From contig NZ_JAAIVB010000068.1 in NCBI RefSeq assembly GCF_010974945.1, positions 93,095 through 157,094 on the forward strand: DNA of 64,000 nucleotides. Reading direction: 5' to 3'. Source of the DNA: Noviherbaspirillum galbum (lineage in GTDB: Bacteria > Pseudomonadota > Gammaproteobacteria > Burkholderiales > Burkholderiaceae_D). The position numbers and the translations under genes were made by a program. Below the pieces are notes generated by a model, which was given only the letters and a program-made list of their open reading frames with translations, was not told the DNA's origin and searched no databases. The number at the start of each line of letters is the position of its first letter. Position 1 is the stretch's first letter. Shown piece after piece: positions 1 to 10,814 of the stretch.

Positions 1-357
1 CGTCAGCCGCACGCCGGGCATGGCGTCGAGCAAGCGGCGATGCCACAGCGGCGCGCACTCCGGGCGCGGCGGCAGGTCGCCGCTGCGCCCGGTGCCGGGA
101 AAACAGAAGCCGGTGGGCACGATGGCCACCTGGCGCGCATCGTAGAACACCTCTGGCGTCATCTGCAGCCATTGCCGCAGGCGCTCGCCGGACGCGTCGT
201 TCCAGGGAATGCCGGTTTCATGCACGATGCGCCCCGGCGCCTGCCCGACGATGAGCAGGCGCGCCGTCCGGCCCGCCTGCACCACCGGCCTGACGCCATG
301 CGGCAGGTGCGCGGCGCAAGCCTGGCAGGCGCGGATTTCCTTGAGCAGCAATTTCAC
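1..357 (-). CDS. Uracil-DNA glycosylase family protein (partial, C-terminus off the edge)
   Basis: A minus-strand reading frame of 119 codons runs off the left edge. It begins at a GTG (VKLLLKEIRACQACAAHL) and contains the UDG-superfamily motif-1 region GQAPGRIVHETGIPWNDASG, with the catalytic-loop G-Q-A-P-G and an Asn/Asp pair, at about residues 37-56. Family members remove uracil, or act as relatives of unclear substrate, in base-excision repair. Only two N-terminal cysteines are visible, so an Fe-S cluster of the family-4 type is not demonstrated. It lies 42 bp downstream of the HMG-CoA lyase gene on the same strand and may be the last gene of that run. The start is uncertain because the GTG has only a weak purine stretch upstream. 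Confidence 0.75.
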   Translation of the reverse strand, partial: MKLLLKEIRACQACAAHLPHGVRPVVQAGRTARLLIVGQAPGRIVHETGIPWNDASGERLRQWLQMTPEVFYDARQVAIVPTGFCFPGTGRSGDLPPRPECAPLWHRRLLDAMPGVRLT

Positions 358-399
358 GGCGGCTTGCGCTCCCGGGTATCCGGGAGCCGGTGATGTCGT

Positions 400-1308
400 T
401 CAGGCGGCCCGCTTGGCGGCGATGGCGTTGCCCGCCCGGCTCACCGCCTTGCGGCCGAGGTGGGCCGAGATGAACTGCCCGGCGTCGACCACCTTGTCGA
501 GGTCGATGCCGGTCTCGATGCCCAGGCCCTTCATCATGTACAGCACGTCCTCGGTCGAGACGTTGCCGGTCGCGCCCTTGGCATACGGGCATCCGCCGAG
601 GCCCGCGGTGGACGAGTGAAAGATTTCCACGTTCATTTCCAGCGCGGCGTAGATGTTCGCCAGCGCCTGGCCATAGGTGTCGTGGAAATGCCCCGCCAGC
701 CGGGCGATCGGAAACTCGCGGCCCGCGGCCTCGAACACCGCCTTGACCTTGTTCGGCGTGGCGACGCCGATGGTGTCGGCGATGTCGATTTCGTCGCAGC
801 CCAGGTCGCGCAGGCGCCTGACCACGTCTGCCGTGTTTTCGGGCGGCACCTCGCCCTGGTAAGGACAGCCCATGGTGCAGCTGATGCTGCCGCGCAGGCG
901 GATGTTGTGCTGCTTGGCGGCGGCGGCCACGTCGCGGAAGCGCTCAATGGATTCGGCGATGGAGCAGTTGATGTTCCGCTGCGAGAACGCCTCGGAGGCC
1001 GCGCCGAAGATCACCACCTCGTCGGCCTTCGCTTCCAAGGCCGCCTCGAAGCCTTTCATGTTCGGCACCAGCACGGAATAAATCACGCCGGGCTTGCGGC
1101 GGATTCTTGCCATGACTTCGGCCGAGGTGGCCATCTGCGGCACCCACTTCGGCGAGACGAAGGAGGCGGCTTCGATGTTGACGAAGCCGGCGTCGGTCAG
1201 GCGGTCCACCAGCTCGACCTTCACCTCAACCGGGATCGTTTCCTTTTCGTTCTGCAGGCCGTCGCGCGGGCCGACGTCGATGATCTTGACTTTGCGGGGC
1301 AAACCCAT
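400..1308 (-). CDS. mvaB: Hydroxymethylglutaryl-CoA lyase
   Basis: This TIM-barrel lyase cleaves HMG-CoA to acetoacetate and acetyl-CoA, the last step of leucine degradation. The 302-aa protein has the N-terminal metal/catalytic motif VGPRDGLQNE, the HFHDTYGQ metal-binding histidines and the signature Cys loop GLGGCPYAKGATGN near residue 260. Length and motifs match the bacterial family. I chose the ATG at 1308 because AGAAGGGAAC lies just ahead of it; an in-frame TTG at 1326 is a weaker alternative. It starts 20 bp after mccA on the same strand, so the two are very probably co-transcribed. It corresponds to liuE of the liu pathway. Confidence 0.95.
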   Translation of the reverse strand: MGLPRKVKIIDVGPRDGLQNEKETIPVEVKVELVDRLTDAGFVNIEAASFVSPKWVPQMATSAEVMARIRRKPGVIYSVLVPNMKGFEAALEAKADEVVIFGAASEAFSQRNINCSIAESIERFRDVAAAAKQHNIRLRGSISCTMGCPYQGEVPPENTADVVRRLRDLGCDEIDIADTIGVATPNKVKAVFEAAGREFPIARLAGHFHDTYGQALANIYAALEMNVEIFHSSTAGLGGCPYAKGATGNVSTEDVLYMMKGLGIETGIDLDKVVDAGQFISAHLGRKAVSRAGNAIAAKRAA

Positions 1309-1328
1309 GATGTTCCCTTCTTGCAATG

Positions 1329-3347
1329 TTATGCCGCCTTGAAGGCGAGCAGTTGCGCGCCTTCGGCGACCTGGTCGCCAACGAGGTACAGCAGGTCCTC
1401 GACGGTGCCGTTCGCCGGCGCGGCGATGGTGTGCTCCATTTTCATGGCTTCCATGATGAGCAATGGTGCGCCTTTTTCGACTTCCTTGCCTTTTTCGACC
1501 AGCACCGCCACGATCTTGCCGGGCATGGGCGCGGTCAGGCGTCCGCCTTCCGCTTCCGCTTCGCCGGCGTGCGCCAGGGGATCGTTGTAGTTGAGCGCAT
1601 GATGCGCGCCGCCGGTGAACACGTGGAAGGTCTCGCCGTCGCGCACCACGGTGCCGCGCACCGTCGAGCCGTCGAGCTTGATCACCAGGCGCTTGCTCTG
1701 CTGCTCCACCAGCGTCATGAGGGCGCCGCGCCCGCCGGCCTCGACCTTCCAGCCGGCATTCGCGTATTCCACCGCCAGCGGCGACCGGCCGGACTCGTCG
1801 CCGTAGTCCAGCACGCGCCTGAGCGCGGCGTTCATGCGCCAGCCGCTGGTATCGGCCCAGGGTTTGCGAGCATCGTTGGCGGCGCCCTGCCTTTCCGATG
1901 CCAGCAGCGAAGCGGCCGCCAGCGCCAGCACTTCCAATGTGGCGCCGGCCGCCTGCGGAAACAAGGCCGCATGGTTGCGCTCGATGAGGCCGGTGTCGAG
2001 GTCGGCGGACGCGAACGGCTGGCTTTCCACCAGGCGCTTGAGGAAGGCGATGTTCGTTGCCAGGCCGACCACCTGGTATTCCGACAAGGCTTGCGCCATG
2101 TGCGCGAGCGCTTCCTCCCTGTCCTTGCCCCAGACGATGAGCTTGGCGATCATCGGGTCGTAGAAGGGCGAGATTGCATCGCCTTCGCGCACGCCGGAGT
2201 CGATGCGAACTGCGGCCGGATCGCCGCCGATTGCACCCTTGCCGAGTTCGAAGTTGACCGCCGCCGGGGTATGCATGTGGCGCAGCGTGCCGATGGAAGG
2301 AAGGAAGCCCTTTTCCGGATTCTCGGCATACACCCGCGCCTCGAGCGCATGGCCATGGATCGCCAGCTCATGCTGCTGCTTCGGCAAGGCTTCGCCGAAG
2401 GCCACGCGCAGTTGCCATTCCACCAGGTCCATGCCGGTGATCATTTCCGTGACCGGATGCTCCACCTGCAGGCGGGTGTTCATTTCCATGAAGTAGAAGC
2501 TGCCGTCCTGGTTGGCGATGAATTCCACCGTGCCCGCGCCGACGTAGCCCACCGCCTTGGCGGCGGCCACGGCCGCCTCGCCCATGGCCTGGCGTCGCTC
2601 AGGCGTCATGCCCGGCGCCGGCGCTTCCTCCAGCACCTTCTGGTGGCGGCGCTGCACCGAGCAGTCGCGCTCGAACAGGTAGACGCACTCGCCCTTCGTG
2701 TCGGCGAAGACCTGGATCTCGATGTGGCGCGGACGGGTGAGGTATTTCTCGACCAGCACCTTGTCGTCGCCGAAGCTGTTGATGGCTTCGCGCTTGCACG
2801 ATTCGAGCGCAGCCTTGAAGTCGGCGCTCTTCTCGACGATGCGCATGCCCTTTCCGCCGCCGCCGGCGGAGGCCTTGAGCAGCACCGGGTAGCCGATGCG
2901 GTCTGCCTGCTCCTGCAGGAAGGATGCATCCTGGTTATCGCCGTGGTAGCCGGGAACGAGCGGCACGCTGGCGGTTTCCATCAAGGCCTTCGCTGCCGAC
3001 TTTGAGCCCATGGCGCGGATGGCCGAGGCCGGCGGGCCGATGAAGGCGATGCCAGCCTTGGCGCAGGCGTCGGCGAAGTCTTCGTTTTCCGACAGGAAGC
3101 CGTAGCCGGGATGGATGGCCTGCGCGCCGGTCGCCTTGGCGACCTCGATGATCTTGTCCGCGCGCAGGTAGCTTTCCTTGGCCGGCGCCGGACCGATGAG
3201 CACCGACTCGTCGCAGACGGCGACATGCTTGGCATTGGCGTCGGCCTCGGAGTAAACGGCGACGGTCTTGATGCCCATGCGGTGGGCGGTGGCGGCGACG
3301 CGGCAGGCGATTTCGCCGCGGTTGGCAATCAGGATCTTGGTGAACAT
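1329..3347 (-). CDS. mccA: Methylcrotonoyl-CoA carboxylase, biotin carboxylase/BCCP (alpha) subunit
   Basis: The 672-aa alpha subunit of 3-methylcrotonyl-CoA carboxylase carries out the ATP-dependent carboxylation of biotin. Domains run in order: biotin carboxylase N-domain (ILIANRGEIACRV at residue 5), ATP-grasp with the glycine-rich loop KASAGGGGKGMRIV (about 155-170), biotin carboxylase C-domain, a linker, and a C-terminal biotinyl domain with EAMKMEH, whose biotinylated lysine is Lys636. It is separated from its beta subunit (8688-10295) by the hydratase gene and a whole biotin biosynthesis operon. The CT-partner context and the neighbouring HMG-CoA lyase favour MCC over acetyl- or propionyl-CoA carboxylase. 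Confidence 0.94.
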   Translation of the reverse strand: MFTKILIANRGEIACRVAATAHRMGIKTVAVYSEADANAKHVAVCDESVLIGPAPAKESYLRADKIIEVAKATGAQAIHPGYGFLSENEDFADACAKAGIAFIGPPASAIRAMGSKSAAKALMETASVPLVPGYHGDNQDASFLQEQADRIGYPVLLKASAGGGGKGMRIVEKSADFKAALESCKREAINSFGDDKVLVEKYLTRPRHIEIQVFADTKGECVYLFERDCSVQRRHQKVLEEAPAPGMTPERRQAMGEAAVAAAKAVGYVGAGTVEFIANQDGSFYFMEMNTRLQVEHPVTEMITGMDLVEWQLRVAFGEALPKQQHELAIHGHALEARVYAENPEKGFLPSIGTLRHMHTPAAVNFELGKGAIGGDPAAVRIDSGVREGDAISPFYDPMIAKLIVWGKDREEALAHMAQALSEYQVVGLATNIAFLKRLVESQPFASADLDTGLIERNHAALFPQAAGATLEVLALAAASLLASERQGAANDARKPWADTSGWRMNAALRRVLDYGDESGRSPLAVEYANAGWKVEAGGRGALMTLVEQQSKRLVIKLDGSTVRGTVVRDGETFHVFTGGAHHALNYNDPLAHAGEAEAEGGRLTAPMPGKIVAVLVEKGKEVEKGAPLLIMEAMKMEHTIAAPANGTVEDLLYLVGDQVAEGAQLLAFKAA

Positions 3348-3405
3348 GCTGACGACTCCTTTGGGGGTGCCCGTCTGCCTTGTGGGCGCGGGGCGTTTTT
3401 TTTCT

Positions 3406-3455
3406 CTCCCCTTGAAGGGGAGCCCATATGCTCCCTCCTCTTCAAGGGGAGGGAG
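3406..3455. repeat. Tandem inverted repeats between bioB and mccA
   Basis: Two hairpins stand side by side: CTCCCCTTGAAGGGGAG at 3406-3422, and a second with arms CTCCCTCCTC and GGGGAGGGAG around TTCAA at 3431-3455 (one mismatch). On the minus strand, the direction of transcription, neither is followed by a T-tract; the run of Ts at 3396-3403 becomes A-rich in the transcript. I therefore read them as REP-like intergenic repeats, possibly stabilising the bioB 3' end, rather than as a classical terminator. Confidence 0.55.
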
Positions 3456-3461
3456 TCTTAT

Positions 3462-4493
3462 TCATCCTTCATGCGCCAGCTTGGCATTCACTTCCACGTG
3501 CGTCGTGCGCATGCCGAGCTTTTCCAGCAACTGGCGATCGGCTTCCACGTCCGGGTTGCCGGTGGTCAGCAGCTTGTCGCCGTAGAAAATCGAATTCGCG
3601 CCAGCAGCGAAGCAGAGCGCCTGCACCGCCTCGCCGAGTTCGCGCCGCCCCGCGGACAATCGTACCCGAGCCTTCGGCATGGTGATGCGCGCCACCGCGA
3701 TGGTGCGCACGAATTCCAGCGGATCGAGCTTGTCCTGCCCGTACAGCGGCGTGCCCTTGACCTGCACCAGGTGGTTGATCGGCACCGACTCGGGATACGG
3801 CTCGAGGTTCGCCACCTGCGCCACGAGGCCTGCGCGCTGGCGGCGCGACTCGCCCATGCCGACGATGCCGCCGCAGCAGACCTTGATGCCGGCGCCGCGC
3901 ACCTTGTCCAGCGTATCGAGACGGTCTTCGTACTGGCGGGTGGAAATGATGTCGTTGTAGAACTCGGGCGCGGTGTCGAGGTTGTGGTTGTAGTAGTCCA
4001 GGCCGGCGGCGGCGAGGCGCTCGGCCTGGCCGTCTTCCAGCATGCCCAGCGTGGCGCAGGCTTCGAGGCCAAGCGCCTTGACGCCGCGCACCATGGCTTC
4101 GACGTGTTCCAGGTCGCGGTCCTTGGGGCTGCGCCAGGCGGCGCCCATGCAGAAGCGGGTGGCGCCATGCTCCTTGGCGGCGCGCGCGGCATTCAGGACC
4201 GTTTCGAGCTCAAGCAGCTTTTGCGCGGTGACGCCGGTGTCGTAGCGCGCGGCCTGCGGGCAGTAGCCGCAGTCTTCCGGGCAGCCGCCGGTCTTGATGG
4301 ACAGCAGCGTGGCCAGCTCGACCTCGGTGGGGTCGAAGTGCTGGCGGTGCACCTGCTGCGCGCGGTACATCAGCTCGTTGAACGGCAGCTCGAACAGTTC
4401 GAGCACCTTGTCCACCGGCCAGCGCTGGGCCGCCATGGCGCGCTTTTCGGCTGGAGTCGGCAGGGGGTGGAAGGTGACGGATGGCAGCGACAT
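3462..4493 (-). CDS. bioB: Biotin synthase
   Basis: This radical-SAM enzyme inserts sulfur into dethiobiotin to form biotin. The 343-aa protein has the radical-SAM cluster motif [10 protein letters not shown] with Cys71, Cys75 and Cys78, followed by the family sequence [15 protein letters not shown] and the conserved YNHNLDT motif. The C-terminal extension [21 protein letters not shown] is typical of BioB. It is the last gene of a bioA-bioF-bioD-bioB operon, 15 bp downstream of bioD on the same strand, and is followed by hairpins before mccA. No bioC or bioH is seen in the window. Confidence 0.97.
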   Translation of the reverse strand: MSLPSVTFHPLPTPAEKRAMAAQRWPVDKVLELFELPFNELMYRAQQVHRQHFDPTEVELATLLSIKTGGCPEDCGYCPQAARYDTGVTAQKLLELETVLNAARAAKEHGATRFCMGAAWRSPKDRDLEHVEAMVRGVKALGLEACATLGMLEDGQAERLAAAGLDYYNHNLDTAPEFYNDIISTRQYEDRLDTLDKVRGAGIKVCCGGIVGMGESRRQRAGLVAQVANLEPYPESVPINHLVQVKGTPLYGQDKLDPLEFVRTIAVARITMPKARVRLSAGRRELGEAVQALCFAAGANSIFYGDKLLTTGNPDVEADRQLLEKLGMRTTHVEVNAKLAHEG

Positions 4494-4508
4494 GGCAACG
4501 ATCTCTTT

Positions 4509-5237
4509 TCAGGCAGGTTGGACGGGTCTTGCGCGTGCCGGGGACGGCGCAGGCCATCCCGGCAGGCTGGAAAAATCGAGGTGTTCCGCCGCGAAGGGCG
4601 GCAGCGGCGACGGCAGGCGCGGGACGCAACCCAGCAGCGGCGCATCGAGGCCGGCGGCCAGGGTTTCGATGTTGGCGACACCGTGCCGCATGGCCGGGTC
4701 GACCAGGTTGGCAACCCAGCCGGCCAGCGTCAGGCCACGCGCGGCGATGGCTTCCGCCGTCAGCAGGGCATGGTTGAGGCAGCCGAGGCGCAGGCCCACC
4801 ACGAGCACCACCGGCAGGCCGAGCGCCTGCGCCAGGTCGGCCGTGCTCTTGCCGTTGCCGAGCGGAACGCGGAAGCCGCCGACGCCCTCCACCACCATTG
4901 CATCGGTTTGCGCCGCGACGTCGCGGTAGCAGCCGAGGATGTGCGGAATGGACAAGTCGACGTCTTCCTGTGCGGCGGCGATGTGGGGTGCGGTGGCGTC
5001 GCGAAGCAGATAGGGCGTGGTCAGCTGGCGCGGCAGGCTGATGTTGGAGGCGGCGGCCAGCATGTCGACGTCTTCGTTGCGCCAGACGCCATGGCGCTGT
5101 TCGGCGCCGGCGGCGATGGGCTTCATGCCGATCGCGCGCACGCCGGACCTGCCGAACGCATGCAGCATGGCACTGGCAATCAGCGTCTTGCCGATCTCGG
5201 TATCGGTCCCGGTCACGAAATAATGCATGGCATTCAT
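4509..5237 (-). CDS. bioD: Dethiobiotin synthetase
   Basis: This enzyme makes ATP-dependent dethiobiotin from 7,8-diaminopelargonate and CO2. The 242-aa protein has the N-terminal P-loop [17 protein letters not shown], the MKPIAAGAE substrate loop and the [12 protein letters not shown] motif of the P-loop family. The ATG at 5235-5237 overlaps the bioF stop codon as ATGA, which implies translational coupling. A GGGAGAT ribosome-binding site lies inside the bioF end. The C-terminal 25 residues are Pro/Ala-rich, longer than in most homologues and probably not catalytic. Confidence 0.95.
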   Translation of the reverse strand: MNAMHYFVTGTDTEIGKTLIASAMLHAFGRSGVRAIGMKPIAAGAEQRHGVWRNEDVDMLAAASNISLPRQLTTPYLLRDATAPHIAAAQEDVDLSIPHILGCYRDVAAQTDAMVVEGVGGFRVPLGNGKSTADLAQALGLPVVLVVGLRLGCLNHALLTAEAIAARGLTLAGWVANLVDPAMRHGVANIETLAAGLDAPLLGCVPRLPSPLPPFAAEHLDFSSLPGWPAPSPARARPVQPA

Positions 5238-6424
5238 TCGGCGATCTCCCTTTCCATGGCATTGAGCGCATCCGCCAGGCGCGCGACGTCGTCGTGGGTA
5301 TGCGAGGCGGACAGGGTCACCCGCAGGCGGGCGGTGCCGGCGGGAACGGTCGGCGGCCGGATCGCAGGCACCCAGATGCCCTGCTCCTGAAGATGCGCTG
5401 CCGCCCGCAGGACGACGCGGTTGTCGCCGACGATGATGGGCTGGATGGCGGTCTCCGACGCGAACAAGGTCCACCGCTGCAGCCTGAGGCGGTTCTTGAG
5501 TTCGCCGACGAGGCTGCGCAGATGGGCGCGGCGTTCCATGCCTTCGTCGCCGCCCATGAGTTCGAGCGACTCCAGCAAGGCATGCGCGAGCGCCGGCGGC
5601 GCGGCGGTCGTGTAGATGTAGGGCCGCGCCCGCTGCACCAGCCAGTCGATCACGGTGCGGTGCGCCGCGACGAAGGCGCCGCCCACGCCGGCCGCCTTGC
5701 CGAGCGTGCCCATGTAGACGATGTGCGGCGACGACAGTCCGAGGTGTTCCAGCACGCCCCGGCCATGCTTGCCGAGGACGCCGAATCCATGCGCGTCGTC
5801 GATCACCAGCCAGGCGCCATGCCGCTCGCACAAGGCCGCCAGCGCATGCAGCGGCGCGATGTCGCCGTCCATGCTGAACACGCTGTCGGTCACGACCAGC
5901 TTGGTGGCAGCCTTGCTTGCGGCAAGCAGGCGTTGCAGGGTGGCGGTGTCGCCATGCGGATAGACCTGCACCGCCGCGCGCGACAGCCGTGCGCCGTCGA
6001 TCAGCGACGCGTGGTTCAGGGCTTCGGAAAAGATTTCGCCGTCCGTTCCGGCCAGCGCGGTCAGGATCGCCAGGTTGGCCATGTAGCCGGTGCAGAAGCT
6101 CAGCGCGTCCGCCTCGCCGATATGCGGCGCCATGCATCCGGCAAGCTTTTCCTCCAGCAGCGCGTGCGCCCGGGAGTGACCGCTGATGAGATGCGACGCG
6201 CCGCTGCCCGCTCCGTAGCGCAGGGCGCCCTCGCGCAAGGCCTGCACGATGCGCGGGTGCGCGGCGAGGCCGAGATAGTCGTTGCTGCAGAAGGCGAGCA
6301 TGGGGCGGCCATCGACCGTCACGTGCGGCGCGCAAGGCGTCTCGGCGATGCGGCGGCGGCGGCGCAGGTGCTGCTCGTCGAGTTGCGCCAGGCGGCGCTC
6401 CAGGGATGCCAGCAATTCCATCAT
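5234..6424 (-). CDS. bioF: 8-amino-7-oxononanoate synthase
   Basis: This PLP-dependent enzyme condenses pimeloyl-thioester with L-alanine. The 396-aa protein shows [13 protein letters not shown] near the N-terminus, [19 protein letters not shown], the [13 protein letters not shown] and [10 protein letters not shown] motifs, and the PLP-lysine segment [14 protein letters not shown] of the alpha-oxoamine synthase family. Its start ATG overlaps the bioA stop (ATGATGG) and its stop overlaps the bioD start, so the three genes form one coupled unit. Confidence 0.96.
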   Translation of the reverse strand: MMELLASLERRLAQLDEQHLRRRRRIAETPCAPHVTVDGRPMLAFCSNDYLGLAAHPRIVQALREGALRYGAGSGASHLISGHSRAHALLEEKLAGCMAPHIGEADALSFCTGYMANLAILTALAGTDGEIFSEALNHASLIDGARLSRAAVQVYPHGDTATLQRLLAASKAATKLVVTDSVFSMDGDIAPLHALAALCERHGAWLVIDDAHGFGVLGKHGRGVLEHLGLSSPHIVYMGTLGKAAGVGGAFVAAHRTVIDWLVQRARPYIYTTAAPPALAHALLESLELMGGDEGMERRAHLRSLVGELKNRLRLQRWTLFASETAIQPIIVGDNRVVLRAAAHLQEQGIWVPAIRPPTVPAGTARLRVTLSASHTHDDVARLADALNAMEREIAE

Positions 6425-7782
6425 CGGCCTCCCATGACGGCATCGAAGACGCTGCGGGTGCGCGACGCCAGCAGGTGGATTTCCTCTTCGTCGAGGATGT
6501 AGGGCGGCATGAGGTAGACCGTGCGGCCGATGGGCCGCAGCAGCAGTTCCTGGCGCAAGCCCTCGGTGAAGAAGCGCCGGGAAAAGCTGGCGGCCTGCTG
6601 CGGATCGTCGATCACCGCATCGAAGGCCCAGATCATTCCCTGCTGTCGGAAATGCGCCACGCGAGGATCTTCGGCGATTGGCTGGAGTGCCTCGCGCATC
6701 GCGGCGGCCTTCACGCGGTTGCGTTCCAGCACCTTGTCTTCCTCGAAGATCTGCAGGGTAGCGAGCGCCGCGCGGCAGGCGAGCGGATTGCCCGTATAGG
6801 AATGCGAATGCAGGAAGCCGCGCCGGACATCGGCGTCGTAGAAGGCCTGGTAGATGTCGTCGCGCGTCATGACGAGCGACAGCGGCAGGTAGCCGCCGCT
6901 GATGCCCTTGGACAGGCAGACGAAGTCCGGCCAGATGCCGGCCTGTTCGCAGGCGAAGAAGCTGCCGGTGCGGCCGCAGCCCACGGCGATCTCGTCGGCG
7001 ATGAGGTGCACGCCATGGCGGTCGCAGAGCGCGCGCAGACGGCGCAGGTACTGCGGGTCGTGCATCGCCATGCCGGCGGCGCACTGCACCAGCGGCTCGA
7101 CGATGACCGCGGCGATGCGGCCGGCGCGTTCCCGGAGCAGGGCATCGAGTTCGTCCGCCGCCGCGTCGGCAACGTCGGCCGCGCTCTGGCCGTCGCGCGC
7201 GCCGCGCGCGTCGGGCGATGCCACGACATGCGCGCGCTGCAGCAAGGGGCCATAGGCATCGCGGAACAATGCCACGTCGGTAACGCCAAGCGCGCCCACC
7301 GTCTCGCCATGGTAGCTGCCGCGCAGGCAGACGAATTCCTGCTTGTCGGCCTGGCCGGAGTTGCGCCAGTAATGGAAGCTCATCTTCAGCGCGATCTCGG
7401 TGGCCGAGGCGCCGTCGGAGGCGTAGAAGCAATGTCCGAGGCGGCCGCCGGCAAGCGCCGACAGCTTCTCCGACAAGGTAATGACCGGCTCATGGGTGAA
7501 GCCGGCGAGCATCGCATGCTCGAGCATGTCGAGCTGTTCCTTGAGGGCGGCATTGATGCGCTGGTTGGCATGGCCGAACAGGTTGACCCACCACGAGCTG
7601 ATCGCATCGAGGTAGCGCCCGCCGTCGGCGCCATAGAGCCAGGCGCCGCGGCCGTGGCTCACCGGCACCAGCGGCACGCTTTCATGGTGCTGCATCTGCG
7701 TGCATGGATGCCACACGCTCCTGAGGCTGCGGCTGATCCAGTCGGCATTCGACGGCTGCGCGAATTGTGTTGCTTGATTCAA
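6421..7782 (-). CDS. bioA: Adenosylmethionine-8-amino-7-oxononanoate aminotransferase
   Basis: This class-III PLP aminotransferase converts KAPA to DAPA using S-adenosylmethionine as amino donor. The protein contains WHPCTQM near the N-terminus, [13 protein letters not shown], the [13 protein letters not shown] motif, [11 protein letters not shown], the Asp of [15 protein letters not shown] and the PLP-lysine in [14 protein letters not shown] place the start at a TTG (7780-7782; [15 protein letters not shown]) because AGGAGC lies 8 nt upstream and this gives 453 aa, the usual length. Earlier in-frame starts would run into the hydratase gene. It is the first bio gene, only 46 bp downstream of liuC, so read-through from the liu operon is plausible. 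Confidence 0.93.
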   Translation of the reverse strand: MNQATQFAQPSNADWISRSLRSVWHPCTQMQHHESVPLVPVSHGRGAWLYGADGGRYLDAISSWWVNLFGHANQRINAALKEQLDMLEHAMLAGFTHEPVITLSEKLSALAGGRLGHCFYASDGASATEIALKMSFHYWRNSGQADKQEFVCLRGSYHGETVGALGVTDVALFRDAYGPLLQRAHVVASPDARGARDGQSAADVADAAADELDALLRERAGRIAAVIVEPLVQCAAGMAMHDPQYLRRLRALCDRHGVHLIADEIAVGCGRTGSFFACEQAGIWPDFVCLSKGISGGYLPLSLVMTRDDIYQAFYDADVRRGFLHSHSYTGNPLACRAALATLQIFEEDKVLERNRVKAAAMREALQPIAEDPRVAHFRQQGMIWAFDAVIDDPQQAASFSRRFFTEGLRQELLLRPIGRTVYLMPPYILDEEEIHLLASRTRSVFDAVMGGR

Positions 7783-7828
7783 GCTTGCTGCTCCTGTGAT
7801 GCTGTCGCTCTCTTCGTGGCGCAAATGC

Positions 7829-8614
7829 TCAAGGCTGCTGCAGCCAGTCCGGCTTGCGTTTCTCGAGGAAGGAGCGGACGCCTTCCTTGCCTTCTTCCGA
7901 ACTGCGGATGTCGGCAATGCGTCCGGCGGTATCGGCGATGAGTTCCAGCGTCAGGGGGCGGCCGGCGACATCCTGCACCAGTCGCTTGGCTTCCTTGACC
8001 GCGTTCGGGCTGTTGTTCGCGATCGCCTTGACGATATCGCTCGTCACGGCGTCCAGGTCGGCCGCGCCGGCCAGGGCATGCACGAAGCCGATGCGCTGCG
8101 CTTCCTGCGCCGTGAAGCGTTCGGCGGTAATGAAATACCGGCGGGCGGCGCTCTCGCCCATGGCCTTGATGACGTAGGGGGAAATGGTGGCGGGGATCAG
8201 GCCGAGCTTGACTTCGCTGAGGCAGAAACCGGCGCTGTCGGCGGCGACGGCGATGTCGCAGGCGGCGACCAGCCCCATGCCGCCGGCATAGCAGTCGCCC
8301 TGCACCTTCGCCACCACCGGCTTGGGGCAGGCATAGATGGTGCGGAGCATGTCGGCGAGCTGGGCGGCGTCCGCGAGGTTTTCCTCATGGGTGTAGCCGG
8401 CCATCTTCTTCATCCAGTTCAGGTCGGCGCCGGCGCAGAAAGCCGGCCCGCGCGCGGCGAGGACGATGACGCGCACGCCGGCCTGGGCGCCCAGGTCGCG
8501 GAAGGCCTGGGTGATCTCGGCGATGCTGGTTTCATTGAAGGCGTTGCGCATGTCCGGCCGGTTGAGCCACACGGTGGCGACCGGGCCGCTGTGTTCTATT
8601 TCAATGGTTTGCAT
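7829..8614 (-). CDS. liuC: Enoyl-CoA hydratase, probably methylglutaconyl-CoA hydratase (liuC)
   Basis: This 261-aa crotonase-fold protein has the oxyanion-hole segments FCAGADLNWMKKMAGYT and GDCYAGGMGLVAACD, and the SEVKLGLIPATISPYV loop common to hydratases of the leucine pathway. It should hydrate 3-methylglutaconyl-CoA to HMG-CoA. The ATG at 8614 follows GGAAAGAATC. It is 73 bp downstream of mccB and upstream of bioA. The specific substrate is inferred from position between the carboxylase and lyase genes; the fold assignment is certain. Confidence 0.9.
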   Translation of the reverse strand: MQTIEIEHSGPVATVWLNRPDMRNAFNETSIAEITQAFRDLGAQAGVRVIVLAARGPAFCAGADLNWMKKMAGYTHEENLADAAQLADMLRTIYACPKPVVAKVQGDCYAGGMGLVAACDIAVAADSAGFCLSEVKLGLIPATISPYVIKAMGESAARRYFITAERFTAQEAQRIGFVHALAGAADLDAVTSDIVKAIANNSPNAVKEAKRLVQDVAGRPLTLELIADTAGRIADIRSSEEGKEGVRSFLEKRKPDWLQQP

Positions 8615-8687
8615 GATTCTTTCCGTTTCCTGAAAGTCGGCGGAATACGTCGGAGGGCGCATTGTAGCCGAGCGCCGCCCTCCCCCA

Positions 8688-10295
<1,608 letters not shown>

Positions 10296-10373
10296 GTTTG
10301 TGTACCTTGTTCTCGTTGTATCTAGTTTCTGGTTTCTTGTGTCTCTAGTCTTGTGTTTTGTGGCTTTCAGCTA

Positions 10374-10412
10374 GTCATCCGAAATGGGATTCCCGCCTGC
10401 GCGGGAATGACA
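10374..10412. repeat. Dispersed intergenic hairpin repeat (copy 1)
   Basis: The segment GTCATCCGAAATGGG is followed by the perfect hairpin ATTCCCGCCTGCGCGGGAAT (10389-10408) and GACAAG. The same element occurs twice more in the 55516-55596 gap. It is the widespread CGGGAATGAC type of bacterial intergenic repeat, located between ychJ and mccB with no coding potential. Confidence 0.85.
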
Positions 10413-10418
10413 AGGGAA

Positions 10419-10814
10419 TCACCCGCCCTTCTCCGGAAAACTGCCATCCACGTAGTACCACCTGCCGTCCTCTCGGACGAAGCTGCTCACTTCATGCAAA
10501 CGCTGCGCGCGTCCGCCGCTCTTGCAGCGGGCAACGAATTCCACCGTGGCACGGTCGCCGTCCGGCACATGCCGGCGCACTTCCAGCCCCAGCCACTTGA
10601 GGCCCTCGTCCGCGACCAGATTGTCGGCGGGACGAGTGCTCGGGTGCCAGGTTGCCTTCAGGTAGGCATCGTCGCGCAGGACATAGGCGGTGTACCGCGA
10701 GCGCATCAATTCCTCTGCCGTCCCCGCAAGTTGTCCGCCTTCGATGAAGCGCCCGCAGCAGCCTGCATAATCCTTGCCGCCACAGGGACAGGCCGAAGTG
10801 GTCTTGCCCCCCAT
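10419..10814 (-). CDS. YchJ-family (UPF0225) SEC-C-type protein
   Basis: This 131-aa protein starts with a cysteine motif (CPCGGKDYAGCCGRFI, residues 9-24) of SEC-C type, expected to bind zinc, followed by a small NTF2-like domain with SRYTAYVLRDDAYLKATWHPSTRP, typical of the YchJ/UPF0225 family. The molecular role of the family is not established. Its ATG overlaps the stop of the HAD gene by one base (TGATG), so it is translated in a coupled fashion with the upstream HAD phosphatase. Confidence 0.88.
   Translation of the reverse strand: MGGKTTSACPCGGKDYAGCCGRFIEGGQLAGTAEELMRSRYTAYVLRDDAYLKATWHPSTRPADNLVADEGLKWLGLEVRRHVPDGDRATVEFVARCKSGGRAQRLHEVSSFVREDGRWYYVDGSFPEKGG

Noticed and set aside
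460..1590. Long plus-strand open frames over the leucine cluster genes (for example opposite mvaB and mccA)
   Set aside because: They have no motifs, have Arg/Ala/His-rich composition typical of antisense frames and overlap strongly supported genes.
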